DNA from: UBA11400 sp964473555
Lineage (GTDB): Bacteria > Bacteroidota > Rhodothermia > Balneolales > HLUCCA01
Assembly (NCBI GenBank): GCA_964473555.1
Contig: CAYYPL010000001.1
Coordinates: 496,001-560,000, forward strand
Reading direction: 5' to 3'
DNA: 64,000 nucleotides
Shown here in pieces: positions 36,681-47,600 of this stretch; the stretch's first letter is position 1; every line of letters begins with the position of its first letter. The notes under the pieces were generated by a model, which was not told the origin of the DNA, ran no database searches, and saw only the letters and a program-made list of their open reading frames with translations. Position numbers and translations under genes: made by a program.

Positions 36681-37235
36681 TTAGATGAGGGTCCAGGCAA
36701 CAGAGACCCAGTAGCCATTGTATTCCAAAGATACAACGCTTATCTCTTTATTGTCATGGTGAACCTGAAAATTTATTTCATCCAGTCGTTCAACAACTAT
36801 TTTGTTCATGTTCAATCGCAGGCCCGTTCCGATAAGTTTTAAAACTGCTTCTTTTATGGTCCAAACCTGTAAGGTACACGTTGATTGGTCCCATTCGTCT
36901 CGTTCATGACAAATTCTGGATCTTAAATTGGGGTGTATTTTCCTGTTTGATCGCTCTACATCAACGCCTATTTCTCCTTGTTCGTTGATCCCAAGCAAAT
37001 AGCAGTTATCTGTATGCGAAACAGAATATCCGAAGTACTTTTGGTCTACAGATAGATACGGTTTTCCGGACTTCATCTTGTTAGCAACCAAATTATTATG
37101 ATCTAAAGATGCCAGGAAAGGCACTCTTGAAAAGAATGCCTTTAAATCTGCACTGGCACCACCTTGTAAGAATTGAATTTCTGCAAAGATTCCAGATGGC
37201 AAAGGGATTATTTCACAGATGTAACTTACCGACAT
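36681..37235 (-). CDS. 4'-phosphopantetheinyl transferase superfamily protein
   Basis: Transfers phosphopantetheine from CoA to a carrier-protein serine. The protein has 184 residues, between the AcpS and Sfp lengths. The magnesium-binding motif GVDVE gives D92 and E94, and WTIKEAVLK near 125-133 supplies the conserved K128/E129. HTDNCYLLG near 74-82 is also typical. Its carrier protein is not adjacent. It is the first gene of the minus-strand run ending in queE. Confidence 0.88.
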   Translation of the reverse strand: MSVSYICEIIPLPSGIFAEIQFLQGGASADLKAFFSRVPFLASLDHNNLVANKMKSGKPYLSVDQKYFGYSVSHTDNCYLLGINEQGEIGVDVERSNRKIHPNLRSRICHERDEWDQSTCTLQVWTIKEAVLKLIGTGLRLNMNKIVVERLDEINFQVHHDNKEISVVSLEYNGYWVSVAWTLI

Positions 37236-37417
37236 GTGTATGCAATTAAATAATATCTTTGACTGCGGGAATTAGAAGTTAATGAAAAAAGATCTAACTG
37301 ACAGGATAGCCAATTAAAGGAGTTAACCACCCTCTATTTCTTGTTAAAACTACTTAAAATCCATAAATCACCGTATCTTCTGTGGAAATTTAAACCACCG
37401 AAATATTTAGTAACACA

Positions 37418-38938
37418 ATGGCTGACCAGGAATTATCATTAAGTGAATTACTGATTCTGAGACGAGAAAAAATGCAGGAACTGCGTGCTTTTGGGGTGAA
37501 TCCATTTGCATACGAATTTGATGTAACTGCGTCATCTGTTGAAATAAAACAAAATCATTCTATCATTGGCGACCCTATAGAATCCGGAAAAAGAGTATCC
37601 GTGGCTGGTAGAATCATGACCCGCCGAATTATGGGAAAAGCTGCATTCTTTAACCTTCAGGATGAAAAAGGAACCATTCAAGTCTACCTGCGACGTGATG
37701 ATATTGGCGAGGACTTGTATAATACCGTTTTCAAAAAGCTTACAGACTTGGGTGATATCGTCGGTGTCAAAGGATACGTGTTCAAAACACAGACCGGAGA
37801 GATCACCATACATGCGGAGCAGTTTGAAATGCTCACCAAAGCCATTCGTCCCATACCAATTGCAAAAGAGGTTGAAATGGATGGAAAGAAAGTCGTTTTT
37901 GACGCCTTTGTCGATAAGGAGCTTCGCTATCGCCAACGTTATGTCGATTTGATAGTCAATCCGGAAGTGCGTGAAGTCTTTGCCAAGCGTAGCATGATGG
38001 TTCAAACCATGCGTATGTTTATGATGCAATTGGGATACCTGGAAGTGGAAACTCCGATACTTCAGCCCATGTATGGTGGAGCTTCTGCTCGCCCTTTTGT
38101 AACGCATCATAATGCTCTTGATATGACACTTTATCTAAGAGTAGCTAACGAATTGTATCTCAAGAGGTTGATTGTTGGTGGATACACGGGTGTATTTGAG
38201 TTCTCAAAAGATTTCAGGAACGAAGGAATGAGTCGATTTCATAATCCTGAGTTCACTCAAGTTGAGTTATATGTTGCCTACAAAGACTACCATTGGATGA
38301 TGGGATTTGTTGAGCAGATGCTGGAGCATGTAGCCATCGCCCTGCATGGATCTACTAAAGTACAAGTTGGTGAGCATGAAATCGATTTCAAAGCGCCATG
38401 GCCACGTGTACCCATGCTCGAAGCCATAAAAAACAAAACTGGTATTGATTTATCTGGAATGAATCTGAACGAAATGAAAGAAGCGGCCAGATCAATTGGT
38501 GTACATATTGATGATTCAATGGGTAAGGGTAAAATTATTGATGAAATTTTTGGGGAACATGTAGAACATACACTGATCCAGCCAACATTCATTACCGATT
38601 ACCCTATCGAAATGTCTCCCCTTGCAAAAAAACATCGCACTAAAGAAGGTTTGGTTGAGCGATTTGAAGCCATTTGTAATGGTAAAGAAATTGCGAACTC
38701 ATTCTCAGAGCTGAATGATCCTGTAGATCAGCGTGAACGGTTTGTGGAGCAAGTTAACCTTAGAGAAAACGGAGATGATGAGGCAATGGGTCTGGATGAA
38801 GACTTCCTGCGTGCTCTAGAATTCGGGATGCCACCAACGGCTGGATTAGGTATTGGAATCGATAGATTGGCTATGATTATGACCAATCAGGAATCTATAC
38901 GTGACGTGTTGTTCTTTCCTCACATGCGACCGGAATAA
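37418..38938 (+). CDS. lysS: Lysyl-tRNA synthetase, class II
   Basis: Charges tRNA-Lys, 506 residues. The N-terminal OB-fold anticodon domain spans about 55-160 (VSVAGRIMTRRIMGKAAFFNLQDE). Class II motif 2 is FEFSKDFRNEGMSRFHNPEFTQVE, and motif 3 is GMPPTAGLGIGIDRLAMIMTN near the C-terminus. The linked permease gene begins 6 nt after the stop. The upstream 182 nt are AT-rich; a tiny ORF there was considered and set aside. Confidence 0.97.
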   Translation: MADQELSLSELLILRREKMQELRAFGVNPFAYEFDVTASSVEIKQNHSIIGDPIESGKRVSVAGRIMTRRIMGKAAFFNLQDEKGTIQVYLRRDDIGEDLYNTVFKKLTDLGDIVGVKGYVFKTQTGEITIHAEQFEMLTKAIRPIPIAKEVEMDGKKVVFDAFVDKELRYRQRYVDLIVNPEVREVFAKRSMMVQTMRMFMMQLGYLEVETPILQPMYGGASARPFVTHHNALDMTLYLRVANELYLKRLIVGGYTGVFEFSKDFRNEGMSRFHNPEFTQVELYVAYKDYHWMMGFVEQMLEHVAIALHGSTKVQVGEHEIDFKAPWPRVPMLEAIKNKTGIDLSGMNLNEMKEAARSIGVHIDDSMGKGKIIDEIFGEHVEHTLIQPTFITDYPIEMSPLAKKHRTKEGLVERFEAICNGKEIANSFSELNDPVDQRERFVEQVNLRENGDDEAMGLDEDFLRALEFGMPPTAGLGIGIDRLAMIMTNQESIRDVLFFPHMRPE

Positions 38939-38944
38939 GTTTCA

Positions 38945-40168
38945 ATGAAATTCGAGTGGTTCATCGCATCCAAGTATTTCAAAAGTAACCGCAAGGACGC
39001 CTCATTTTTATCTTTCATCAAGATTATGGCTATTCTCGGAGTTGCGATTGGTTCGGCTGGGCTGCTCATTTCATTTTCTGTTGTTCATGGATTCAAATTA
39101 GCCATAGAGCAAAAAATCCTAGGTTTTGGTACACACATTAGTATTGAAACACTTGCTTCCATGCCTGTTTATCGCGCCGACACGCTGTCTGTGTGGCTTG
39201 AGCAGGCACCACACATTAAACAGATACAGCCTGTTATCTATGGTCAGGGAATGATACAGTCCGGGAATCAGGTCGAAGGAACCTTTATTAAAGGCGTTCC
39301 GGAGTCCGGCGACTTAAGTGATATCAGAAACTACATTATTTCCGGAAAGTATGAGCTTACTACAGATGATTCAGGAATTCCCGGTTTGTTACTTGGATCC
39401 AAACTTGCCCGAAACTTAGGAGCTAACGTAGGTGATGCGGTCTTTATCTATGCAATCAAGGGTGTTCCCAGTTCCTCAAATTTACCAGAAATCCAACGTT
39501 TTAGATTAACAGGTGTGTACGAAACCGGAATTGATCAATTTGATGATGTACTCATTCTCATTCCAATTGATAAAGCACGGATTTTATTTGATCTTCCTTT
39601 TCCCTCGGCCTCACAAGTCGATATTCGTGTAACTGATAGTGCGTCTATCCGATCCACAGATTCCTGGTTAGATCAACATCTTGATTTTCCGTATCTGAAT
39701 ATATCTCTGTACACACGTTACAACAATATTTTCGCATGGGTTAACTTACAGGAGCAAACCATCCCGATTGTTATTGCAGTTATGATTATTGTTGCGGCAT
39801 TTAATCTGATTGGAACGGTGCTCATGATGGTTTTAGAACGGGTACGTGATATTGGAGCCCTAAAGATGATGGGTGCTACAGATCATCAGATAAAACGAAT
39901 ATTTATTACAGAAGGTCTTCTTGTCGGAGCTATTGGGTTAATTATTGGAATAACTATCGCAGGATTGTTCATCTGGCTTCAGGGAAGTTATGAACTTATT
40001 CCTTTGTCTCAGGACAACTATTATATGTCTACAGCACCGGTTGAGCCCAGGTTAACAGATTTTATATGGGTAAGTTTGGTTACCATGTTCCTCTGCTATC
40101 TTGCATCCTGGTTTCCTGCCCGAGTGGCAGCAAGACTTAATCCTATTGAAATCAGCAAGTTTAATTAA
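38945..40168 (+). CDS. LolC/LolE-like ABC transporter permease
   Basis: A 407-residue inner-membrane protein with an N-terminal transmembrane helix (about 27-49), a large periplasmic MacB-type domain, and three C-terminal helices in an FtsX-like domain (ERVRDIGALKMMGATDHQIKRIFITEGLLVGAIG). This layout fits the lipoprotein-releasing LolC/E permeases, which move lipoproteins to the outer membrane with LolD. No ATPase gene is adjacent. It follows lysS by 6 nt. Confidence 0.88.
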   Translation: MKFEWFIASKYFKSNRKDASFLSFIKIMAILGVAIGSAGLLISFSVVHGFKLAIEQKILGFGTHISIETLASMPVYRADTLSVWLEQAPHIKQIQPVIYGQGMIQSGNQVEGTFIKGVPESGDLSDIRNYIISGKYELTTDDSGIPGLLLGSKLARNLGANVGDAVFIYAIKGVPSSSNLPEIQRFRLTGVYETGIDQFDDVLILIPIDKARILFDLPFPSASQVDIRVTDSASIRSTDSWLDQHLDFPYLNISLYTRYNNIFAWVNLQEQTIPIVIAVMIIVAAFNLIGTVLMMVLERVRDIGALKMMGATDHQIKRIFITEGLLVGAIGLIIGITIAGLFIWLQGSYELIPLSQDNYYMSTAPVEPRLTDFIWVSLVTMFLCYLASWFPARVAARLNPIEISKFN

Positions 40169-40190
40169 GCAGACTATCCAGATTAGCAGA

Positions 40191-40231
40191 CACAAAAAAA
40201 GGAATGCACCAGCAAGGCACATTCCTTTGTG
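40191..40231. terminator. Bidirectional terminator between converging genes
   Basis: AAAGGAATG at 40198-40206 pairs with CATTCCTTT at 40220-40228, extended by CACA and TGTG. It has an A-run on the left and a short T-run in the right arm. It lies between the ends of the plus-strand permease gene and the minus-strand ald gene. Confidence 0.7.
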
Positions 40232-40250
40232 TAAATCGAGTCAAGTTAAC

Positions 40251-41363
40251 TTATAGAACAGCTGAGACCGGTCTCCAGTCAAATCCGAACGCTTCGGCAA
40301 CATCCTTGTACGTAATGGTACCAAGAGCAATGTTCAATCCAAATTCGAGTTCTTTGTTGTCCTTAATCGCCTGTTTCCAACCCTTATTTGCGATCTGAAC
40401 TGCATAAGGCAAGGTTACATTGGTAAGTCCACGTGTTGAAGTGTTCGGAACGGCGCCTGGCATGTTCGCAACACAGTAGTGAACGATTCCATCAACTGTA
40501 TAGATCGGATCATCATGGGTCGTGGGTTTTGCAGTTTCAATACAACCGCCCTGGTCAATAGCGACATCCACGATAACCGCACCGGGTTTCATAGATTTGA
40601 GCATTTCACGTTTGATCAGATGTGGTGCTTTGGCGCCCGGAATAAGAACTGCACCAATGACCAGGTCCATATGTGGCAGCAGCTCTCGGATATTACCTTC
40701 AGAAGAAAAGTAGGTTGTAACATTTTTGGGCATGACATCATCAAGGTAACGGAGTCGGTTCAAACTGATATCCATAATTGTGACATTTGCCCCCATACCA
40801 GCTGCAATTTTGGCGGCATTCACCCCAACAATTCCACCACCAAGTACCATCACATTGGCAGGCGCAACACCAGGGATCCCACCAAGGAGAACTCCACGCC
40901 CGCCTTGTGCTTTCTCGAGATACTTGGCACCCTCCTGTGCCGACATCCGTCCGGCAACTTCACTCATTGGAATAAGTAGCGGTAGCGAACGGTCAGCCTT
41001 CTCAACCGTTTCATAAGCAATGGCGATACATTTTGATTTCACAACTGCTTCGGTAAGTTCCTGACTGGCCGCAAAATGTAAGTAGGTGAAAAGAATTTGT
41101 CCCTCGCGAATAAGTGGATATTCTTTTGCGATGGGTTCTTTAACCTTCATGATCATTTCAGCCCGTTTCCAGATTTCATCCGCCGTATCAATAATAGTGG
41201 CGCCTGCTTCTTCGTAAAGCTCGTCTGGATAACTACTACCAAGTCCTGCATTCTTTTCAACAAGCACTTCGTGTCCGTGTTTACGGAGTTCAATTACTCC
41301 AGCAGGAACCAGAGCAACCCGATTTTCGTGCGTTTTAATTTCCTTGGGTACACCAATAATCAT
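40251..41363 (-). CDS. ald: Alanine dehydrogenase
   Basis: NAD+-dependent enzyme of 370 residues interconverting L-alanine and pyruvate. The N-terminus MIIGVPKEIKTHENRVALVPAGV includes the family signature with the substrate arginine. VMVLGGGIVGVNAAKIAAGMGANVTIMD is the NAD-binding motif near 168-196, and IVDVAIDQGGCIETA near 264-278 is the second signature. It is monocistronic, flanked by a terminator. It feeds or drains the pyruvate pool used by the ilv operon, but no direct link is seen. Confidence 0.96.
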   Translation of the reverse strand: MIIGVPKEIKTHENRVALVPAGVIELRKHGHEVLVEKNAGLGSSYPDELYEEAGATIIDTADEIWKRAEMIMKVKEPIAKEYPLIREGQILFTYLHFAASQELTEAVVKSKCIAIAYETVEKADRSLPLLIPMSEVAGRMSAQEGAKYLEKAQGGRGVLLGGIPGVAPANVMVLGGGIVGVNAAKIAAGMGANVTIMDISLNRLRYLDDVMPKNVTTYFSSEGNIRELLPHMDLVIGAVLIPGAKAPHLIKREMLKSMKPGAVIVDVAIDQGGCIETAKPTTHDDPIYTVDGIVHYCVANMPGAVPNTSTRGLTNVTLPYAVQIANKGWKQAIKDNKELEFGLNIALGTITYKDVAEAFGFDWRPVSAVL

Positions 41364-41607
41364 GGAAAATTTCCTTCTGTTAAATGATAATAAACCTATT
41401 TCTTCAACTCTGAATTGTAAGATCTGATGGCTTCAGCATAAATAAGAAGCGCATTTATAAGATCTTTAACCCTAATTGGTCACAAAATTGATGAAGGCCA
41501 AACTTATAAAGTTTTTGGTTAATTTGATAGTCCTGAATCGAGTACAATTTCATAAATTCAGTCTCGTTTTTAGAGTGTAATTTTTCCTACGGATACGCCC
41601 ACAAAAA

Positions 41608-42483
41608 ATGATTTCTAAAGAGATTTTTGCCAAAGTTAGACAACTTGAAATTCGGACCAAAGGGTTGGTAAATAATCTGTTTGGTGGCGAATACCATACG
41701 GCGTTCAAAGGTAGAGGAATGACTTTTTCTGAGGTAAGGCCCTACCAGTTTGGTGATGACATCCGACAAATTGACTGGAATGTTACCGCTAGAACCGGTG
41801 ACCCTTACATTAAAGTGTTCGAAGAAGAACGTGAACAGACCCTTATGTTGTTGGTAGACATTTCACCAAGTGGATTGTTTGGAAGTAGGGACAACAGGAA
41901 GATCGACGTCGCAACTGAATTAGCGGCTGTTCTGGCATTTAGTGCGATTAAAAACAACGATAAAGTTGGGCTGATTTTGTTTTCAGATCGAATAGAAATA
42001 GTGGTATTTCCTCGCAAAGGTCGCCTTCATGTATTGAGATTGATTCGAGAATTGTACTACACAAAACCCGAGGGAAAGAAAACAAATATCTCTGAGGCAC
42101 TTGCCTACATGAATCGGATTTTAAGCAGAAGGTCAATTATCGTACTTATTTCTGACTTTCAATCCAAGGATTTCGACAAGCAGTTAAAAATGACTCACAG
42201 AAAGCATGATCTGGTCAGTATACATGTCTTTGATCCTTTAGAAATGAAGCTTCCTGATCTAGGAATTGTTCCCTACATCGATTCTGAATCCGGTAATCTG
42301 ATTTATCTGGATACCTCAAGCAAAAAGGTACAAAACGCATACAGCACACGCAAAATCGTGCAAAACTCTGCCATGAGGGAGATGTTCACGAAGCTGGGTA
42401 TTGACTCAGTCCGTGTAGATACTACAAAGTCTTACATTGAACCCTTGATGAGTTTTTTTAAACGCAGAACGACGAGATATTGA
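41608..42483 (+). CDS. DUF58 domain protein
   Basis: A 291-residue cytoplasmic protein with the DUF58/VWA-like fold, common next to MoxR ATPases. GMTFSEVRPYQFGDDIRQIDWNVTARTG near 38-65 is the DUF58 signature, and TLMLLVDISPSGLFGS shows a partly degenerate MIDAS motif. It overlaps the next gene by 4 nt and so heads a three-gene unit with a membrane protein and BatA. No MoxR ATPase gene is next to it, although in Bacteroidota it usually is. Confidence 0.9.
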   Translation: MISKEIFAKVRQLEIRTKGLVNNLFGGEYHTAFKGRGMTFSEVRPYQFGDDIRQIDWNVTARTGDPYIKVFEEEREQTLMLLVDISPSGLFGSRDNRKIDVATELAAVLAFSAIKNNDKVGLILFSDRIEIVVFPRKGRLHVLRLIRELYYTKPEGKKTNISEALAYMNRILSRRSIIVLISDFQSKDFDKQLKMTHRKHDLVSIHVFDPLEMKLPDLGIVPYIDSESGNLIYLDTSSKKVQNAYSTRKIVQNSAMREMFTKLGIDSVRVDTTKSYIEPLMSFFKRRTTRY

Positions 42484-43535
42484 TGAAATCAGGTTTTATA
42501 TCAGTTATTGCTTTTTTGGCATTGATGCTATATCCAGACCGCATTTCCGCCCAGTCGGTTACGAGTTATGCTCTGCCTGATACCCTTACATCTGGTGATA
42601 CATTCCATTACGTGATCACATCGATGTACCAACCTTCTGATTACGTTGTCTACTATCCCGATGAGGACGAGTTCTCACATGCATTCGAATTTCGTGGAAG
42701 CCAACGTTACAAAGGGGTTTTGGCTCAGGATAGTGTTGTTTATCGTCTTCAATATTTTGGTATAAGGGATACCCTTATAGGCGACATGAATGTGGTGTTT
42801 GTCCAGGGAAAAGATACCTTGTACGTAAGAACCCCTCCGATACCAATTTATTTCAAGAGCAACCTGGAATCAGATGAAGGCGAATTAAAACCATTCAAAC
42901 CAATTTTTGATTTTCCCAGGTCCTGGTGGATGATGATACTATTAGGGATTATTCTGGTAATAGGCGCCTATATTTTGTGGAAATTTAGAAACCGATTACT
43001 TTTTAGAAAGTCTGATACCGGGAACGTCTCTGTCGACCCAATTCCACCCTATTTATCTCCATTTAGTGTTTTTGAGAATGCGTTAGATCGGCTTAAACAT
43101 ATCCAAAACTATTCGACAGATCGTGATTTGATGCAATGGCACATTGAACTTAGTGATGCAATAAGGACCTATCTGGAACACTGTCATGATATCGATGCCT
43201 TGGAAATGACAACTCGGGAAATACATCATACGATGATCAAGAAGAAGTTACATCCAGACGTTACGGGGATAACTCTGGAAATATGTAAACAGTGTGATAT
43301 GGTCAAATTCGCAAAACTCACAGTGGATACCCATCAGACCCTGCAGCTGCTTGAAAAAGCCGAAAAACTTCGGGACTTATTTAGATTTTTGGATAGTAAC
43401 GTACTGAGACAGTTAAAATATCAACACGAAATGAAACATGGGTTGAGACCAGAATCTAAAATTCAGACAACTAACATGCTTTCAGCATCAAAATCAGATA
43501 GTCTGGACGACATCATCAAGCGGGAGATTTCATGA
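42480..43535 (+). CDS. Membrane protein of the Bat/DUF58 operon
   Basis: A 351-residue protein with a signal peptide (residues 1-24), a beta-rich periplasmic part to about 140, one transmembrane helix near 150-166 (WMMILLGIILVIGAYILW) and a cytoplasmic helical C-terminus. Position between DUF58 and BatA genes, with 4-nt overlaps on both sides, is where BatD-like or DUF4381-type proteins usually lie. I cannot name the family with certainty. It probably anchors a MoxR-linked envelope complex. Confidence 0.75.
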   Translation: MMKSGFISVIAFLALMLYPDRISAQSVTSYALPDTLTSGDTFHYVITSMYQPSDYVVYYPDEDEFSHAFEFRGSQRYKGVLAQDSVVYRLQYFGIRDTLIGDMNVVFVQGKDTLYVRTPPIPIYFKSNLESDEGELKPFKPIFDFPRSWWMMILLGIILVIGAYILWKFRNRLLFRKSDTGNVSVDPIPPYLSPFSVFENALDRLKHIQNYSTDRDLMQWHIELSDAIRTYLEHCHDIDALEMTTREIHHTMIKKKLHPDVTGITLEICKQCDMVKFAKLTVDTHQTLQLLEKAEKLRDLFRFLDSNVLRQLKYQHEMKHGLRPESKIQTTNMLSASKSDSLDDIIKREIS

Positions 43536-44524
43536 CCTGGGCAAGTCCTGAATTTTTCATCCTGCTGATTTTTATCCCTCTTTACGCTATAGGGTATTGG
43601 TGGTACTCCACATCAAAACGCATAAAAGCACTGACCTTTTCTGATGTTAAAGATATGGACAACCTACCGGGTAACTGGAGGAAATACGGAATTTGGTCAT
43701 ATCCAGGTTTTAGCGTCATTTCACTCATTTTGATCATCCTTGCCTTGGCCAGACCACAGCGTATCAATGAAACCCTTGAAAGACGCACCGAAGGAATCGA
43801 TATCGTTGTTGTTCTGGATCTGTCCACTTCCATGTTAGCTGAAGACCTGCGGCCAAACCGTTTTATCGCGGCTAAAAATTTAACCTCTGATTTCATCGAT
43901 AACAGACCAAACGACCGAATTGGTCTTGTGGTTTTCCGTCGTCAAAGTTTCACGTTGGTTCCCCCAACAACTGACTATACCCTTATAAAAGAAAAACTAC
44001 TGACACTAGAAATGGATATTACCGAAGATGGTACTGCAATCGGGATGGGTATTGCAACTGCGGTCAATCGCCTTAAAACCAGTAGTGCAACCAGTAAGGT
44101 TATTATTCTACTTACTGATGGAGAGAATAATGCCGGAGAAATTGATCCTGTAACTGCATCAGACCTTGCCTTAGCTCATAGCATTCGACTGTACACTATT
44201 GGGGTAAGTACCGAAGGGACGGCTCCTTATCCGGTTGAAGACCCCGTGTTTGGAAAGAGATATCATCCCATACGGGTTGATATCGACGAAGGGATGCTTA
44301 CACAAATCGCCGAAAAAACCGGTGGTAGGTATTTCCGTGCGAGGGATACAGAAGCTTTAGCAAACATCTATTCGTCTATAGACGAACTCGAAACTTCTGA
44401 ATTGGAAGAAATCATTTATCTGGATCGTAAAGAGTATTATCACTGGTTTCTTCTATCTGGTATCCTAACTCTCTTTATTGGATTAATCTCCGAAAAGATT
44501 CTATTCAGAACAGAACTTGAGTGA
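43532..44524 (+). CDS. batA: BatA-type VWA domain membrane protein
   Basis: A 330-residue membrane protein with N-terminal helices near 5-24 and 55-71, a von Willebrand A domain from about 88, and a C-terminal helix near 305-322. The MIDAS motif DLSTS (in VVVLDLSTSML) is intact, and LLTDGENNAGEIDP supplies the further metal ligand. The family is tied to the 'Bacteroides aerotolerance' operon. Here batB and the usual TPR gene batC do not follow; mfd comes next after 152 nt. Confidence 0.87.
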   Translation: MTWASPEFFILLIFIPLYAIGYWWYSTSKRIKALTFSDVKDMDNLPGNWRKYGIWSYPGFSVISLILIILALARPQRINETLERRTEGIDIVVVLDLSTSMLAEDLRPNRFIAAKNLTSDFIDNRPNDRIGLVVFRRQSFTLVPPTTDYTLIKEKLLTLEMDITEDGTAIGMGIATAVNRLKTSSATSKVIILLTDGENNAGEIDPVTASDLALAHSIRLYTIGVSTEGTAPYPVEDPVFGKRYHPIRVDIDEGMLTQIAEKTGGRYFRARDTEALANIYSSIDELETSELEEIIYLDRKEYYHWFLLSGILTLFIGLISEKILFRTELE

Positions 44525-44548
44525 TTCCCTGATCGTTTTGCGTGCAAA

Positions 44549-44581
44549 TTGATTCAAAAACGCAGTTAATTCGTATATTTG
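44549..44581 (+). promoter_or_regulatory. Promoter upstream of mfd
   Basis: TTGATT (44549-44554) and TATATTTG (44574-44581) are spaced by 19 nt. The second box matches TAnnTTTG exactly and equals the box of both tRNA promoters in this window. The mfd start is 95 nt downstream. Confidence 0.7.
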
Positions 44582-44610
44582 AGCTCACAACTGATCCAAT
44601 ACCGACCGAA

Positions 44611-44673
44611 ATGATACTCAAGTTTTTTCAACATGCTCCCCTCGGAATCGAGTCGGAAGCTATCTCTTTTTGA
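44611..44673 (+). CDS. Possible 20-codon upstream ORF before mfd
   Basis: An ATG at 44611 opens 20 codons (starting MILKFFQH) and stops at 44673, three bases before the mfd ATG. It lies downstream of the predicted promoter, so it would be in the mfd leader. The close stop-start spacing would allow translational coupling. Chance is a real alternative, as ORFs this short are common. Confidence 0.25.
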   Translation: MILKFFQHAPLGIESEAISF

Positions 44674-44676
44674 TGC

Positions 44677-47600
44677 ATGTCACTGAAATCTTTATTCAAC
44701 CTTGTCAAGCCCCATTTACAGACATTAGCTATTCTGGATCAGCTTAGATCGACAGATAAGGTACAATTGCATAAGTATTCGGGTTCGAGTCTTTCTTTCT
44801 TTATCCGAGACCTGCATGACAAAAAGCTTCCCATTTGGATTATCACTCCTGATGAAGAATCAGCCAGAGCCATTGAATCAGACCTTGTCGAATTGGGATG
44901 TGAAGATGTATTGTATTTCCCTGCCACCACAGAAAAGCCTTATGACAATGATGTAATATCTGATCCATCTTTACTCGTACAACGCTCTGATGTACTTCTA
45001 CAGATAACGAGCAAAAAACACCCTTTAATAGTTGCTTCAGCCAAGGCTATTTTTGAGAAAATCAGTTCCCCTGTAAGTTTCAAGAAATCTACTCTGCTGA
45101 TACATAAAAACGACATCATTAATCCAGATTCGCTCAGAGAAAAACTGGTAGATCAAGGATATACAATAGTCAGTTTTGTGGATGCTCCGGGGGAAATGGC
45201 ATTCCGTGGTGGGATTGTAGATATTTTTCCATACACAGGCACATACCCTGTTAGATTAGAATTTTTTGGAGATCAGGTAGATTCTATTCGTGAATTTGAT
45301 CCCGGAACACAGCGTAGCGTTTCTTTCCTAAATGAAGCCCGTCTGGTTCCAAATATCAGCAGTATTACTGGTGATCAAAAAAGTCCGGTGCTCGTTTATG
45401 CTACCCCTGACACCCATTTTATTTGTGTATCACCTGATGTAGTAGAGAAGAATATCGGTGAATTATGGGATCATGCTGTTTTTGCTTTTGATCATCTTCG
45501 TGAGGAATCTGCCCTGCCCCCATCGTATCATTATGTAGATTTGAGCGCGTTTAATCAGCTACTCGACGTACATAAGTGTTTATTTAGTGGTTCCTTACAT
45601 CAGAGAAATGATCTGCCATTGATCGCTCTTAATGCACGTCCACAACCCGATTTCAACGCAAGCATCAAACTGTTGAATACAGATATTAAAGATCGTGCAG
45701 CTGATGGATTTCAAACCTGGATTCTGTGTGATAATGACGGACAAAAAGAAAGATTTGATGAATTGTTGGATGCCGATGATCCTTCAAAAAAAATCACACT
45801 GGTAATCCACTCACTACACGAGGGATTTATACTTCCTGATGCAAAACTGGCAGTATTCACCGACCATCAACTGTTTAATCGGTACCATCGACCTAAAGCA
45901 CGGATCACAAAAGTGCGTGGTGGATTCTCGGTAAAAGAGATACGGGATCTGAAACCCGGCGATTACGTAGTTCACGTTGACTTTGGGATTGGTCAATTTC
46001 AAGGATTCAAACAGATCGTGGTCAAAAACATCCCACAAGAAGCAGTTGTGGTTAAATATGCCGATGATTCCATATTGTACGTGAATGTATCGAGTCTACA
46101 TAAACTTCAAAAGTATAGTGGGAAAGATGGAATCGTTCCCAAGATTACGAAACTAGGTTCTGGAGAATGGGCCAGAAAGAAAGCCAAAACAAAGAGTCAG
46201 ATCAAAGACATAGCAAGGGATTTGATACTTGTATACGCAAAAAGAAAAGCTAATACAGCACATGCCTTTTCACCAGATAGTGGGATGCAAATGGAGCTCG
46301 AAGCTTCGTTCGAGTTCGAAGAAACTCCAGACCAAAAAATCGCGATTGAAGATGTTAAAAAGGACATGGAGTCTGAACGCCCTATGGACAGACTGGTTTG
46401 TGGTGATGTGGGATTCGGTAAAACCGAGGTTGCAATCAGAGCCGCATTCAAGGCTGTAAACGATGGAAAACAGGTGGCAGTATTGGTACCAACCACCATT
46501 TTAGCTGATCAACACTGGAAAACTTTCAAGAAAAGAATGCGGGATTTTCCTGTAACCGTTGAAATGGTGAACCGATTCCGGTCGGTGGCTGAAATCAATG
46601 AAGTAATCAAGAAAACTGCCCAGGGTAAAGTCGATATCCTGGTAGGAACGCATCGAATTACCTCTTCAGATGTGACATTCAAAGACCTTGGGCTACTCAT
46701 TATCGATGAAGAACAACGGTTTGGAGTGTCTACTAAAGAGAAAATCAAGTCCTTGAAATCGACTGTAGATGTACTCACTCTTTCAGCCACACCCATACCC
46801 AGAACGCTTCAGTTTTCTTTAATGGGTGCCAGGGATTTGAGCGTAATTCAGACTCCACCGCCAAACCGACAGCCGGTCTATACCGAAATCCATGGATTCG
46901 ATTCCTCGCTCATCCGCGATGCTATTTTGCAGGAAGTCAGCCGTAATGGACAAGTCTATTTCATTAATAATAGAGTCCATAATATTGAAGAAGTTTCCGA
47001 GATGATTCGGAAGTTAGTGCCAGACGTGCGAGTTCGATTTGCTCATGGACAAATGAAAGGCACTGAATTAGAGAGGATCATCGTAGATTTTTATGCTCAC
47101 AAATTTGACGTATTGGTATCAACCAATATTGTTGAAAATGGGATAGATATTTCAAATGCCAATACAATTATTATTAATCGGGCAGATTTGTTTGGGTTGT
47201 CTGAACTTCACCAACTTCGCGGTCGTGTCGGGCGCTCAAATCGTAAGGCTTTTTGTTACCTCATTACACCTCCGTTAAAAGATCTAACCTTGGAAGCTCG
47301 CAGAAGACTTATGGCGTTGGTTGAGTTTTCTGACCTTGGTAGTGGATTAAACATTGCCATGCGTGATCTGGACATCCGGGGGGCTGGAGATCTACTCGGT
47401 GGCGAACAAAGTGGATTCATCAACGATATTGGCATAGAATTATATACCAAGATACTCAATGATGCAGTCAAAGAACTCAAAGAGTCCGAATTCGCAGACC
47501 TCTTCGAAAACGAAGTATCAGAACTGGAGCTGCCTGAGACCTCAGTTGATTTCGACGCAACTGCTATTTTGGATAAATACTATGTATCCGATGACATTGA

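Noticed and set aside
37309..37344. Tiny ORF (ATG, 11 codons, two Lys) upstream of lysS as a lysine leader peptide
   Set aside because: Only two lysine codons, no strong hairpin after it, and lysS is not usually under leader-peptide control; nothing beyond chance.
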